Shown here: positions 35,113 to 43,413 of the stretch, piece by piece | Position numbering within the stretch: the first letter of the stretch is position 1 | Layout: each line of letters begins with the position of its first letter | DNA from: Anaerozeibacter quisquiliarum | GTDB lineage: Bacteria; Bacillota; Clostridia; Christensenellales; Aristaeellaceae | Assembly (NCBI GenBank): GCA_051162045.1 | Contig: JBISDI010000003.1 | Reading direction: 5' to 3' (one strand) | DNA length: 64,000 nucleotides | The notes under the pieces: generated by a model | The model's input: only the letters and a program-made list of their open reading frames with translations | What the model was told of the DNA's origin: nothing | Database searches by the model: none | Position numbers and translations under genes: made by a program

Positions 35113-35943
35113 CTACGCGCAAAAATTTTTTCGGGATGCCTTGATCTGACAGGCGGCAATCAGCAGGAGCACGCCCATCGTCAACGCCAGAAAAGCATAA
35201 CGCAAAGATGGCAGGTAGTCGGTTCGAGTCGGATCCAACACAGATAGATCGCTAAGCGAAACCGGGGAGAAAAAGTAAACAAACTTGGGCAATCCGAGGC
35301 CGTAAAAAGATATATCCAGCAAGACAAAGGCCAACGGAATGACAATCCCCCAGATCCCTCCGATGGACAGGGCGCATAGCCCCATAAGGGCGCTGACCAA
35401 CACATGGAGTAAAAAACTTGCGAATGCCGCCTCCCACACACGATAAAGCGCGGTTATTTTTAGGGGTATGGTAAAATTGAGCGCGTAGTCCGAAGCCGCA
35501 GTCGTGTAGGCCATGGTCATCGTCATACGGCTCCAACCATCACTCCACAGCCAGTATCCATGAAGCAGGGCCATGCACACGCCAAAGACAATGAACCAAT
35601 AGATCAAACCAACCAAAATGATATGCCCCGCCATACCGGCGGACCACGTCCGGCGTCCGCTTCGCAAAACCAGAAGGGAGGTGCCTTCGTCTTCGAAAGA
35701 ATCCCCGCACATCAATGCAATCCACACAAGATATAAGAAGGCGTTGGCCAAATGGTCGCAAGCAATGAATGTAAACAATTCCGCGGGGGAATAGCCCGTG
35801 CCCGCATCGGCGCAAATGCGCACAATGCCGTCAGAAAAGTAATGCACAATGGGCACCGTCAACAGCGATACCAGATAAAACCGGGGGCTGCCAAGGCGTT
35901 TCTTCCACGCGTACAGGCTCACGCCATATAATTTACGAACCAT
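35113..35943 (-). CDS. ABC-2-like membrane subunit, module A (second)
   Basis: 276 residues with six hydrophobic segments and no other domain; the topology suits an ABC-2 exporter half. GGAGG 7 nt before the ATG; it overlaps the previous membrane gene by 11 bp. Comparison with the module B subunit in the same place shows shared layout (short N-terminal basic segment followed by a hydrophobic LYxA/FYLV stretch) with little identity. GC is clearly lower than in flanking housekeeping genes, suggesting transfer. Confidence 0.75.
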   Translation of the reverse strand: MVRKLYGVSLYAWKKRLGSPRFYLVSLLTVPIVHYFSDGIVRICADAGTGYSPAELFTFIACDHLANAFLYLVWIALMCGDSFEDEGTSLLVLRSGRRTWSAGMAGHIILVGLIYWFIVFGVCMALLHGYWLWSDGWSRMTMTMAYTTAASDYALNFTIPLKITALYRVWEAAFASFLLHVLVSALMGLCALSIGGIWGIVIPLAFVLLDISFYGLGLPKFVYFFSPVSLSDLSVLDPTRTDYLPSLRYAFLALTMGVLLLIAACQIKASRKNFCA

Positions 35944-36727
35944 CCTTAAGCCTCCTGACGCCCAAAAAATAGAAGCAAATGGAGAGAAAGACTGTAAACG
36001 TCAGATACACGCCGTGCGTGACTCGCAAGGCGAGCAGGGGGTCTGTCATACGCGTTGCCCCCACTTCTAAAGCGAAGAGGGAATATGCGCCCGTCGGCAA
36101 GATGCGATTGAGAAACCGCGCGGCGTAAGAAACCAAAAATGGGACCAGATGCAGTGAAAGCCGACTTTTGCACAATGCGGACACGCAAAGCCCCAGTGTC
36201 GCCCACATCGCCGCGGCGCAGGCGCGGAAGCTCGCCAATACGAGCAGATACGCAAGAATGTGGCCCCCGTTCAGCAGAGCGCCTCCGCTGGAGGCGACAT
36301 GTTCTGCCCAATCCGATGATTGCAGCAACAATGGGAATTTCATGGACAACAGCGCCACAAACAACATCACACCCGCAAATACGGTAATAAAGGTCCCGAC
36401 GAAACAGCACAGCGCCTTGGACGACAGGTATGTCTCCCGGGCGGCGCGCATAAGCTGCGCGCGATGCATTTTGCTGCTCCAATCCTCAAAAAACGCGCCG
36501 GAGAAAACAAGCGTTGAGACTGCGGGCATCAGCCACTGCATCTTCCCAATGTCCGCCGATAGCGTAAACAAATATAGCACGTCGATGTCCATAAACCCCA
36601 GATCTTCGCAGACCCCTTGATATTGAATGAGCAGGATCAACGCAAGCGCCACATACAATCCCGGGGCGAGAACCATGCGCCGAATGTCCGCGCGCACACA
36701 ACCCGGGAAAGTGTGTCCCCGGCGCAT
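35933..36727 (-). CDS. ABC-2-like membrane subunit, module A (first)
   Basis: 264 residues, six hydrophobic segments. It lies 1 nt after the secreted-protein gene and overlaps the next membrane gene, so these genes form a tight operon. AGGTG precedes the ATG. With its neighbour it would form a heterodimeric export or immunity-type permease. No named family recognised. Confidence 0.75.
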   Translation of the reverse strand: MRRGHTFPGCVRADIRRMVLAPGLYVALALILLIQYQGVCEDLGFMDIDVLYLFTLSADIGKMQWLMPAVSTLVFSGAFFEDWSSKMHRAQLMRAARETYLSSKALCCFVGTFITVFAGVMLFVALLSMKFPLLLQSSDWAEHVASSGGALLNGGHILAYLLVLASFRACAAAMWATLGLCVSALCKSRLSLHLVPFLVSYAARFLNRILPTGAYSLFALEVGATRMTDPLLALRVTHGVYLTFTVFLSICFYFLGVRRLKDGS

Positions 36728-36728
36728 G

Positions 36729-37766
36729 CTACATCACCTCTCCGGTTGCGGCGTTTATCGTCAGGGGCTCTCTATAGGCGATGTGCCCCGTTGGCATAAC
36801 CCTGCGTTCGACAAAAATCCACGCAGGTGTCATTTCGACACGCTGATCAGGCCTGTACCCCGGGTGGATGTTGGGGCGGTATTCCAAAAGGATATCGTCT
36901 ATCAAAATGGCGGGGACGTTCAAAAAATGATCGGCCCAACGAATCATGTGGTCCTTGGCCTGATCGAGACTCAACAAAGGTTGTGCTTCGAGCGTTTCAA
37001 CCCCGCGATATAGACACCCCTGAACCTCCAGGTACGTCACACCCTGTTTGTCGACCATCATCCATATCTCACTGCCCTGCGTAAGCCATGTGCTGACAAT
37101 TGGGGAAAAATCATGAATCACAATGGGCAGATTTCCGATGTATACGCGCAATTTGATGAAGTAGCACGCATCCTCGGGTGTCCACGATTGTTTTATGTAA
37201 GGGGCCCAACCACTTTGCTCAAGTTCCTGCAATTCCTGGGCTTGCTCGTCGTAAGCGCCCTGCAATGTCGCCTGATCGAGCGCCGCTACCCAATAGGGGC
37301 GCGCGTCTATCCCCAATTGCTTTAGCAGGTCGATGCAGCGTGCCTCGGCGTCCGCGCGCGACGCGAAAGGCAAATCCACATCCGGATATACCCCGCTGAG
37401 CGGATTGATGATCGCCTCCACATAACGCGCTTGGTGTGTATAATACGTGAGACTCCCCTGATTTGAGACGGATAATGAGGCGTCGTGCTGTTCGTCTTCG
37501 TATTCCCATAGATCCACGCCTTCACTGTCGGGGTCTTCCGGGCGTATGGTCTGTCGTCCGTGGGCTACGCGATCCCCCATCAGCAGAGAGGCCGCCAGCG
37601 CGCGGTCGACAAACAACGGCTCGCATATCCATATGGGCGCCTGCGCGCAGGCCGACGCGCGAATCTCCGGGTTAAACGTTACCGCGGCGTTTTCCTGCCC
37701 GACGGCCATCCATGGAAACGCCGACAAAAACACGATCAGGTACATAACCGCCCACTTGCGCATCAT
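36729..37766 (-). CDS. Secreted protein of module A (unknown family)
   Basis: 345 residues from tandem ATGs, 8 nt after GGAGG; the frame extends to 37811 without a ribosome site. Signal peptide MMRKWAVMYLIVFLSAFPW ending near AVG-Q. The remainder is alpha/beta and ends AYREPLTINAATGEVM, like the last strand of PepSY/YycI-type domains. It is a distant homologue of the module B protein at 40819-41862: both share a G-I/V-x-Y-F/L-x-V-x-G segment followed by LSL-[ED]-QA. Function unknown; probably extracytoplasmic partner of the transporter. Confidence 0.75.
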   Translation of the reverse strand: MMRKWAVMYLIVFLSAFPWMAVGQENAAVTFNPEIRASACAQAPIWICEPLFVDRALAASLLMGDRVAHGRQTIRPEDPDSEGVDLWEYEDEQHDASLSVSNQGSLTYYTHQARYVEAIINPLSGVYPDVDLPFASRADAEARCIDLLKQLGIDARPYWVAALDQATLQGAYDEQAQELQELEQSGWAPYIKQSWTPEDACYFIKLRVYIGNLPIVIHDFSPIVSTWLTQGSEIWMMVDKQGVTYLEVQGCLYRGVETLEAQPLLSLDQAKDHMIRWADHFLNVPAILIDDILLEYRPNIHPGYRPDQRVEMTPAWIFVERRVMPTGHIAYREPLTINAATGEVM

Positions 37767-37865
37767 AAGTCTTTCCTCCCATAGCTTTTCTCTCGAGGGG
37801 GGGAGAATCATCAGGGAACTCCCCCGATGATTCCCCCCATAAGTCTGTCTACAAAGCGTTCTACA

Positions 37866-38282
37866 TTACGGAGACCACAGCCCATGCCCCGATGTGAAAT
37901 TCTCCGCAGGCGGCCCGACGAGGGTGCTGTCCTTAATCTCACATGTCAAGGTGTACTTTTTCCCCTCTTTGGCCGTCTTCTGGTAGCTTGTCGTTTTGTC
38001 CTGCGCCCCGATAAACAACCTCGCCTTTGACATCCGGGTTCCGGCCTGGTTGCGGATGTTAAAGTAGGTTTCACAAGGGCCACCCCAGCGTGTGTACTCC
38101 TTGATTTTTACGCGCCATTGCTGTCCGGTGTCTTCCTTCTCCAGCGTAGCGACATGGTGCCCGGCTTCGTTCCCATACACTTCCCAGTCGAACATCTTTC
38201 CCGGACTTACATAGGCGGCGGCAGCGGTATTCAGCAGAACCAAGAGAGTGAGAACCAACAGAACGACGATATTTTTCCTCAT
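37866..38282 (-). CDS. Small secreted protein of module A
   Basis: 138 residues with a clear signal peptide (MRKNIVVLLVLTLLVLLNTAAAA). Excellent ribosome site GGAGGTGAT 8 nt before ATG 38282; the longer frame to 38501 is not used. The mature part of about 115 residues is beta-rich with two cysteines (GGPCETYF, TLTCEIKD) that could form a disulfide, and it ends GHGLWSP. Module B's counterpart ends DGTWRP. First gene of the module; possibly the exported or sensed effector. Confidence 0.8.
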   Translation of the reverse strand: MRKNIVVLLVLTLLVLLNTAAAAYVSPGKMFDWEVYGNEAGHHVATLEKEDTGQQWRVKIKEYTRWGGPCETYFNIRNQAGTRMSKARLFIGAQDKTTSYQKTAKEGKKYTLTCEIKDSTLVGPPAENFTSGHGLWSP

Positions 38283-38377
38283 CTTAACATCACCTCCTCG
38301 TATAATTGGTTGTATTGAATTTGGTCCGGGGCCCACAGATTGCTTACTTTCGCAACAATCACCTCCCGAAATTTCCT

Positions 38378-38470
38378 CAACCCAACCCTGCGTAGCGCTC
38401 CGCAAGGTGAATTGCCTGTTCGCCCGGCCTTCAGTAACGCCTGACCGAGGATTTTTCCGAGATGTTGTCC
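38378..38470. repeat. 93-bp block upstream of module A (copy A)
   Basis: 92 of 93 bases match 42517-42609. In the right-hand copy the block contains the 3' end (NISEKSSVRRY) of the small secreted pseudogene; here only that tail is left, so it is a copied gene end. It lies about 95 bp before the small secreted gene of module A, and the other copy about 140 bp before that of module B. Confidence 0.9.
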
Positions 38471-38558
38471 GGCCCCCACACCGACCGGCGCCCCTGATCA
38501 CGCCCGAACCTTCAGGCGGCAGGGGCTGCCCGGCGCCTTGGTGCCAGACCGCAATTGT

Positions 38559-38851
38559 ACCGCTACCGCACGCGCGTCAGCTTGCCGGCATCCATCTCGC
38601 AGACGGTGTCGCACAGCGCTTCGATGTCCTCCCGGTTGTGGCTGGCCAGCAGGATGGTCTTGCCGCGCGCCTTGAGTTCGAGGAACAGCTTGCGCATATC
38701 TTGCACCCCCGCGTTGTCCAGGCCGTTCATCGGCTCGTCCAGGATCAAAAGGTCCGGGTCTTCCATGATGGCCTGCGCGATGCCCAGGCGCTGGCGCATG
38801 CCCATGGAGTACTTGCTCACCCATTTGCGGTTGTGAGGGTCGAGGCCGACC
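38559..38851. repeat. 293-bp block shared by the two ABC ATPase genes (copy B)
   Basis: Partner of 34428-34720 (290 of 293 identical). See the finding on gene conversion. Confidence 0.92.
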
Positions 38852-39195
38852 GTCTTGATTGCGGCGTGGACGGCGTTCCTGTCGGCTTTTTTGTTCAATT
38901 GCGCCAACAGCGCCAGGTTTTTATAGCCCGAGCAATACGGCAGAAAGCCCGGCGTCTCGATGATCGCGCCGAGGCTGGGCAGCGTTTCGATGTCCTTGCG
39001 CACCACCTGCCCGTCGACCGAGATCGTGCCCGACGTGACGCGGATCAGCCCCGTGATGCACTTCATGAGCACGGTCTTGCCCGAGCCGTTGCGCCCGATC
39101 AATCCGTGGATTTTTCCGCGGTCAAAGGTCGCGGATACGTCGTCCAGCACCGTCATCCGACCGTAGTATTTGAATACATTGGTTACGCAAATCAT
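38563..39195 (-). CDS. ABC transporter ATPase, module B
   Basis: 210 residues: Walker A GRNGSGKT, IIETPGFLPYC, signature YSMGMRQRLG, Walker B DLLILDEPMNGLD, switch H in ASHNRED. Start ATG 39195 with GGAGG 8 nt upstream; the frame continues further up without a site. The C-terminal 95 residues equal those of module A, while the first 115 are only moderately similar. GC is high throughout, so the shared block fits module B better, hinting that B donated it to A. Confidence 0.93.
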   Translation of the reverse strand: MICVTNVFKYYGRMTVLDDVSATFDRGKIHGLIGRNGSGKTVLMKCITGLIRVTSGTISVDGQVVRKDIETLPSLGAIIETPGFLPYCSGYKNLALLAQLNKKADRNAVHAAIKTVGLDPHNRKWVSKYSMGMRQRLGIAQAIMEDPDLLILDEPMNGLDNAGVQDMRKLFLELKARGKTILLASHNREDIEALCDTVCEMDAGKLTRVR

Positions 39196-39209
39196 GCGCT
39201 TGCCCTCCT

Positions 39210-40061
39210 TTATCCGCGATTGAGAAGATCCGCCACATCGAAACGCCGGCCAATCGCGACGACGACGCCAATGGAAACGATCAGACAACCGACCAGCACA
39301 CCTATGGCGAGCGGAAGGGTGGGTTCGCCCGGGCTGTACCCGTAATCAAACGCGGAGAGGCGCGCGAGCGTCGAGATGGACAAGCGCCGGACGACGCGCG
39401 GCAGGAAGTCCGTCACGTCCAGCAGCAGGATAAACACCGCGGCGGCCGCGCCATACTTGGTGCGCGACGCCGTGTTGATGGCAAACATGGAAAGCACGCA
39501 GGTGACGATCACCGCCATGCGCAGAGCCGTTGACAGAAAGAACGCGCTCAGCGGCGTGAATTCCTCCAAAATGATCTCGTAGAAATCCATCGCTGCGTAT
39601 TCCTGTGCGACACTGGTGTACACGATGGTGGACAGCGCGTCGCCCCAATCGTTGCCAAATTCCACATACGGCGCCAGCAGCAGCGCCTTCATTGCGAACA
39701 GCAGGCCCATGTAAATCGCGGTTCCGGCAAAGACATACAGGATCTGCCCGGTGATCCACTTTTTTTGCCCAATCCGGCACAGTATGTCCTGCTGCATTTC
39801 GTCGTAGAACGGCGCGTCGGCGAACAGCACGATCGCCCCGATGCTCACAATCGTTCCGTAGTAAGGATTGGACAGCACCATGGCAATAAATCCCCATACA
39901 TTCATACGCAGCTCATAGTCGCGCGTAAAGGCGTAGAGCATGGATACGTCGCTTTCCAGAAATAAGAACATGGTCGCGAGCGCCATGTAAAGCTGCGGCC
40001 TGGTCAGCATTCGGCGCAGGCTGTACAGGCCGGAGCGCAGGCCGCCTCTCGCGTTACCCAT
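39210..40061 (-). CDS. ABC-2-like membrane subunit, module B (second)
   Basis: 283 residues, about six hydrophobic segments. ATG 40061 is preceded by GGAGG (7 nt) and overlaps the end of the first membrane gene by 8 bp; the longer frame to 40130 has no ribosome site. It lies 14 nt before the ATPase gene. Same position as 35113-35943 in module A. No specific family identified. Confidence 0.77.
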   Translation of the reverse strand: MGNARGGLRSGLYSLRRMLTRPQLYMALATMFLFLESDVSMLYAFTRDYELRMNVWGFIAMVLSNPYYGTIVSIGAIVLFADAPFYDEMQQDILCRIGQKKWITGQILYVFAGTAIYMGLLFAMKALLLAPYVEFGNDWGDALSTIVYTSVAQEYAAMDFYEIILEEFTPLSAFFLSTALRMAVIVTCVLSMFAINTASRTKYGAAAAVFILLLDVTDFLPRVVRRLSISTLARLSAFDYGYSPGEPTLPLAIGVLVGCLIVSIGVVVAIGRRFDVADLLNRG

Positions 40062-40806
40062 TTTCAATCCTCCTTCGAACGCCGAGCGAGAACAGCGCGC
40101 AGCACAGCGCGATGAGGGATCCAAACACACATAGCCCCGCGATCATGGCGCCCGCAAAGCTCAGATTCACGGCCCCGTCCGCCAGCATGCCGATGTTCAT
40201 ATAGGATGGCAGATTCAGCCTCGCGCTCAACAACATGCTTAAGTCGCTGACCAGCATGGGCACCACCAGCGCAAAATAGGGATTGGGGTGATACGCCGAA
40301 AACGCGAGGCTGAACAGCGCGTAGGTCGCGCCGCCCAGAAACTGGAGGCCCGCCATGCCCGCGATGTACACCGCGAGGTTGGTATGCACCATGGCGTGTG
40401 TCCCCGTCGTCAGATGACCAAAGGCCTCCCGATATCCGTCCAGGCCCAAGAAGGCGCAGCACACGCCAAAGAAGATCAGCGTGCCCAGCGCGAACACCGC
40501 GCCGCCGCTGACGCCCGCCGCCAGCAGCTTGGACTTGATGAACCGCTTCCTCCCGACCTGCAGCAGCTGCGGGATGGCAAACCCGCTCTTCCAGTCCATA
40601 CAGAAGCCGACGCAGTAGGGCAGCGCGCACAAAGCCGGAGCGAGCCAGCCCATCAGGACGAAATTGCGCCCGTACTCAAAGGCCATCAGGGCGTTGGCTG
40701 GGCCGAGCAGGCTGGAGTAATTGCCCAGGATGTACTGCGCCGCGTTGGCGGCCGCGGCCACCGCCAACAGCCACCCCATGCTTCGGCGCAAATCGATCGC
40801 CGTCAT
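40054..40806 (-). CDS. ABC-2-like membrane subunit, module B (first)
   Basis: 250 residues with six hydrophobic segments. It follows the secreted-protein gene by 12 nt. Together with the next gene it should form the membrane part of the module B transporter. The arrangement secreted-membrane-membrane-ATPase is identical to module A, though sequence identity is low. Confidence 0.77.
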   Translation of the reverse strand: MTAIDLRRSMGWLLAVAAAANAAQYILGNYSSLLGPANALMAFEYGRNFVLMGWLAPALCALPYCVGFCMDWKSGFAIPQLLQVGRKRFIKSKLLAAGVSGGAVFALGTLIFFGVCCAFLGLDGYREAFGHLTTGTHAMVHTNLAVYIAGMAGLQFLGGATYALFSLAFSAYHPNPYFALVVPMLVSDLSMLLSARLNLPSYMNIGMLADGAVNLSFAGAMIAGLCVFGSLIALCCALFSLGVRRRIENG

Positions 40807-40818
40807 CGCCCATCCCCC

Positions 40819-41862
40819 TTATGTGATTTCCTTGCCGGTCAGCGCGTCAATGTAAACCGTGGCGTAACCCGTTCGGTCAAACCGATCCTCCCCGCCTTGA
40901 AAGTAGAAGCACCACGCCGGGCGCGCCTCATAACGCGCCTCGTCGCCCTTGACGGGCGCGGGCACGTACTCATAGGCGACCCGATCCACGACGACGGGCG
41001 CGTTCGTCGCCAGTTTCTCGTAGCGCTTGAGGAAGGCGTCGACAGCCTGCTCCAGCGAGAGCGCAATTTGCTCGTCCTTTCGCTCCGCGATCTCATACGG
41101 ATCGCCATTGACGGAGAAGTACGCAATCCCTTCCGCCGTCACATAGGCTTCCAACCGGCTTTCGGATATGTCCCGATTGAGTTTCATGCTCACATAAGAC
41201 TGCCGCATGATGGGGATGCCGTCCAAGCACAGCGCCATGCGAATCCAATAACCCGCCTGCGGCGGCCGATAGGCGTTAGGTGCGGTCATCCTCGCCCGAT
41301 CGTCCTCCGGCGTCGATTCGTACTCTTCTCGATAAAGCGCGGCCCAGTCGCCTTGCTCCAACGCCCTCACATCGGGTGTACTGCCCGGCTCCAGCCCCAG
41401 CGCGGACGCCCGGTCGCGCGTAAGCCCAATGGCCCACTCCGCGTCGAGCCCCGGGATCCGCGCGTTTTCCGGATGCGGAACAAACGTGCCGAGCAGGTAG
41501 GACATGATGTTGCCGTCGGCACGATACGTCCAATAACCACGCACGAGGGTGGATGTGGCTCCGTCGCACAGAAATTCGTAGTGAACAAAATCCTCGGGGA
41601 GCCCTTCTCTTTCGACCTTCCTGACTTCCACGGCCTTGCCCGCGTAGAACTGGGCGGTTAACTCGTCGACCGACCACTGCTTTCGCTGAACGATCAGCGG
41701 GTGGCCCGTCGCCACCTGCGGTGCGTCCACCTCGGCCTGAAACGTAATTTCGGTGCGGCGAACGCGATGCGCCTGATCCAGGCGCTGGGCGAGCGCCGGC
41801 TGCGCGCCGAGCGCGGCGGCCAGGCACAGCAGCCATGACAGCTTCCTCGCACGGTGTTCCAT
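40819..41862 (-). CDS. Secreted protein of module B (unknown family)
   Basis: 347 residues. N-terminal signal peptide (MEHRARKLSWLLCLAAALG with AQPALAQ cleavage region), then a large alpha/beta domain ending GYATVYIDALTGKEIT. GAGGAGG lies before the ATG. Homologous to the module A protein at 36729-37766 (shared EGIAYFSVNG / QGVTYLEVQG and LSLEQAV / LSLDQAK segments). A ribosome site almost identical to those of its neighbours suggests coordinated translation. Role unknown. Confidence 0.75.
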   Translation of the reverse strand: MEHRARKLSWLLCLAAALGAQPALAQRLDQAHRVRRTEITFQAEVDAPQVATGHPLIVQRKQWSVDELTAQFYAGKAVEVRKVEREGLPEDFVHYEFLCDGATSTLVRGYWTYRADGNIMSYLLGTFVPHPENARIPGLDAEWAIGLTRDRASALGLEPGSTPDVRALEQGDWAALYREEYESTPEDDRARMTAPNAYRPPQAGYWIRMALCLDGIPIMRQSYVSMKLNRDISESRLEAYVTAEGIAYFSVNGDPYEIAERKDEQIALSLEQAVDAFLKRYEKLATNAPVVVDRVAYEYVPAPVKGDEARYEARPAWCFYFQGGEDRFDRTGYATVYIDALTGKEIT

Positions 41863-41979
41863 CGAAATATACCTCCTCGTATGATTGATTCGTCTGCACC
41901 ATTGGGGAGGGGCTGCCGCAAAGATCCCGCCCGTTGCGGAGCAATCCTTCGCGGCAGCCCCGGGCCTACGTAGCCGCGT

Positions 41980-42375
41980 CTACGGCCTCCACGTTCCGTC
42001 GGTGTGGATATTCACGCCGTTGTTCTTGTGATTTTTTACACCCAGACCATAGTAGTTGCCTTCTATGCCATGGGGATATTTGTACTGAATGGAGTATGCG
42101 CCGGTGGATTTTGCAACTGTTGTCACAGTTACATAGTTGCTTCTGCTCTCATACCACATATTGTAACCGACCCACGCATCGCCGGGCGTTACTTGATCCA
42201 AGGTGCACTTGGCATCGGTATCGGTTGCCGACTCTTTCTTCTGATGCTTCGTCGTCGCGATGCCGTTTTTCTTAAGTGGCCCACCGTAGGTATACGGGTA
42301 CTGCACAGCGCTCGCGACAAGCGCCACCTGGCACAGAGCCACCGCCAGCAACAAAACCGCAATGATCCTCTTCAT
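41980..42375 (-). CDS. Small secreted protein of module B
   Basis: 131 residues, signal peptide MKRIIAVLLLAVALCQVALVASA, mature part rich in Tyr, Thr, Asn and Lys with beta pattern (YVTVTTVAKSTGAYSIQYKY) and ending GVNIHTDGTWRP. GAGGAGG precedes the ATG. Placed like the small gene of module A. Its size, Tyr/Asn-rich C-terminus and association with an ABC transporter recall bacteriocin-like or DUF2712-like secreted proteins, but I cannot confirm either. Confidence 0.8.
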   Translation of the reverse strand: MKRIIAVLLLAVALCQVALVASAVQYPYTYGGPLKKNGIATTKHQKKESATDTDAKCTLDQVTPGDAWVGYNMWYESRSNYVTVTTVAKSTGAYSIQYKYPHGIEGNYYGLGVKNHKNNGVNIHTDGTWRP

Positions 42376-42516
42376 GATTTTTCCTCCTCATAAACATTGG
42401 TCGTACAAAACTTCGCGTTTATTCCAAAACAATTTACATGCTTGCCACAACCACCTCCCAATGAACTGCCGGGATCGAAGAATGCGTTCCTTCCATGACG
42501 ACGAGTCCCCGGTTTT

Positions 42517-42609
42517 CAACCCAACCCTGCGTAGCGCTCCGCAAGGTGAATCGCCTGTTCGCCCGGCCTTCAGTAACGCCTGACCGAGGATTTTTCCGAG
42601 ATGTTGTCC
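42517..42609. repeat. 93-bp block upstream of module B (copy B)
   Basis: Partner of 38378-38470 with one mismatch. Its right part is the coding end of the pseudogene at 42570-42988, so this copy is likely the source. Confidence 0.9.
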
Positions 42610-42988
42610 AGCACCTTGCCGGCCGCGTCCCGGACGGTGCCGGTCATGACCACCTGGTAGCTGTACCCACGCTCGACCGGCATCGTCTCTCTGATTTCGA
42701 TGCCGTCCTTCCCGCTGCCGGAATCCGTCCATCGGCCGATGACGGCCCACGCGCCGTCATCCTTTTTTGCCGGAGCTTCACCGTGATCGATACCTTGCTG
42801 GTCGAAGCCTCCGGCTTGGCCGTGCCTGTACAGCTTGCCTTCCCCGAAGTGCTGATGGTCAACTGTGCCTTGGCATCTCTGGTGCCTACGTAATAAGTCT
42901 GAATTCCATGATCCCGGAACTCCGACGCATAGCCCGCCGTCGCTGAAAACAGCATAAGCAGCGCGAACAGCCAAACAACTCTTTTCAT
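42570..42988 (-). pseudogene. Small secreted protein gene broken by a frameshift (third module remnant)
   Basis: The N-terminal half reads MKRVVWLFALLMLFSATAGYA (signal peptide) then SEFRDHGIQTYYVGTRDAK up to VSITVKLRQK. The C-terminal half is in the next frame: KDDGAWAVIGRWTDSGSG to KVLDNISEKSSVRRY. The switch falls at a run of six A (plus-strand T6, 42763-42768); one extra A would join both halves into about 140 residues. Either a real inactivating deletion or a sequencing error. A shorter remnant of the same start lies at 44627-44720. Its ABC genes are missing. Confidence 0.75.
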
Positions 42989-43141
42989 TTCGACAAAAAA
43001 CTCCCTTCTCAATGTGTTTCACTATATAAAACACTTGAAAAGGGAAAATGTAGCAGACAAAATGATATTTTACGGTTATTTAACTTTCGTGACGCTCTCG
43101 GCCACCTGCCTCGCGATCTCAATTGGCCCGTCATACGAAAC
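42911..43141. repeat. Copy 1 of a 230-bp secreted-gene-start / anti-sigma-end repeat
   Basis: Similar (roughly four bases in five) to 44627-44855. From left to right it covers the signal-peptide region of the small secreted gene, its upstream gap, and the last codons of the anti-sigma-like gene (ESV...TRVK region). Here the anti-sigma part is only a fragment, so it is a pseudogene end. Confidence 0.8.
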
Positions 43142-43143
43142 AT

Positions 43144-43291
43144 ACCATGCGCCGATTGCGCGCAAGATTTTCAGCAATAGCCTGTGTCGGTGCGTACCGC
43201 GTCGCGGGCTGCCCCTATATCCCCGCCCGATATCTGACCGGCGACTGGCCCTGCACCTTTTTGAAGATCTTGGAGAAATGCGCCACGTCGG
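43144..43291. repeat. Copy 2 of the response-regulator 3'-end repeat
   Basis: About 95 percent identical to 46136-46282 (visual count). On the minus strand it still encodes DVAHFSKIFKKVQGQSPV and the rest of the AraC-type C-terminus with its stop, but nothing upstream of that, so it is a gene fragment. It abuts the anti-sigma fragment, as if a 44.6-46.3 kb copy had lost its middle. Confidence 0.85.
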
Positions 43292-43413
43292 TAGCGCTAA
43301 GCCGTGGCTGTACCGCTACCGCACTTTGGTCGATCTTGCACTTGGAAGAATATTGGAACAAATTGCGCATGGTTGCGTCTATATTATATAAATATTAATG
43401 AGAGGGTGAAGAT

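Noticed and set aside
41980..42375. Assignment of the small secreted protein to the lactococcin 972 family
   Set aside because: Size and ABC context agree, but the family's spaced His/Ser pattern and C-terminal aromatic signature are not seen.
42570..42988. Programmed -1 frameshifting at the A-rich site of the small secreted gene
   Set aside because: The A6 run is not in the phase of a classic A_AAA_AAG heptamer, and no downstream stimulatory structure is evident. A deletion or sequencing error is simpler.
43144..43291. Independent AraC-type gene
   Set aside because: Only the last about 30 codons are present; it is a copy of the 3' end of the response regulator at 46206.
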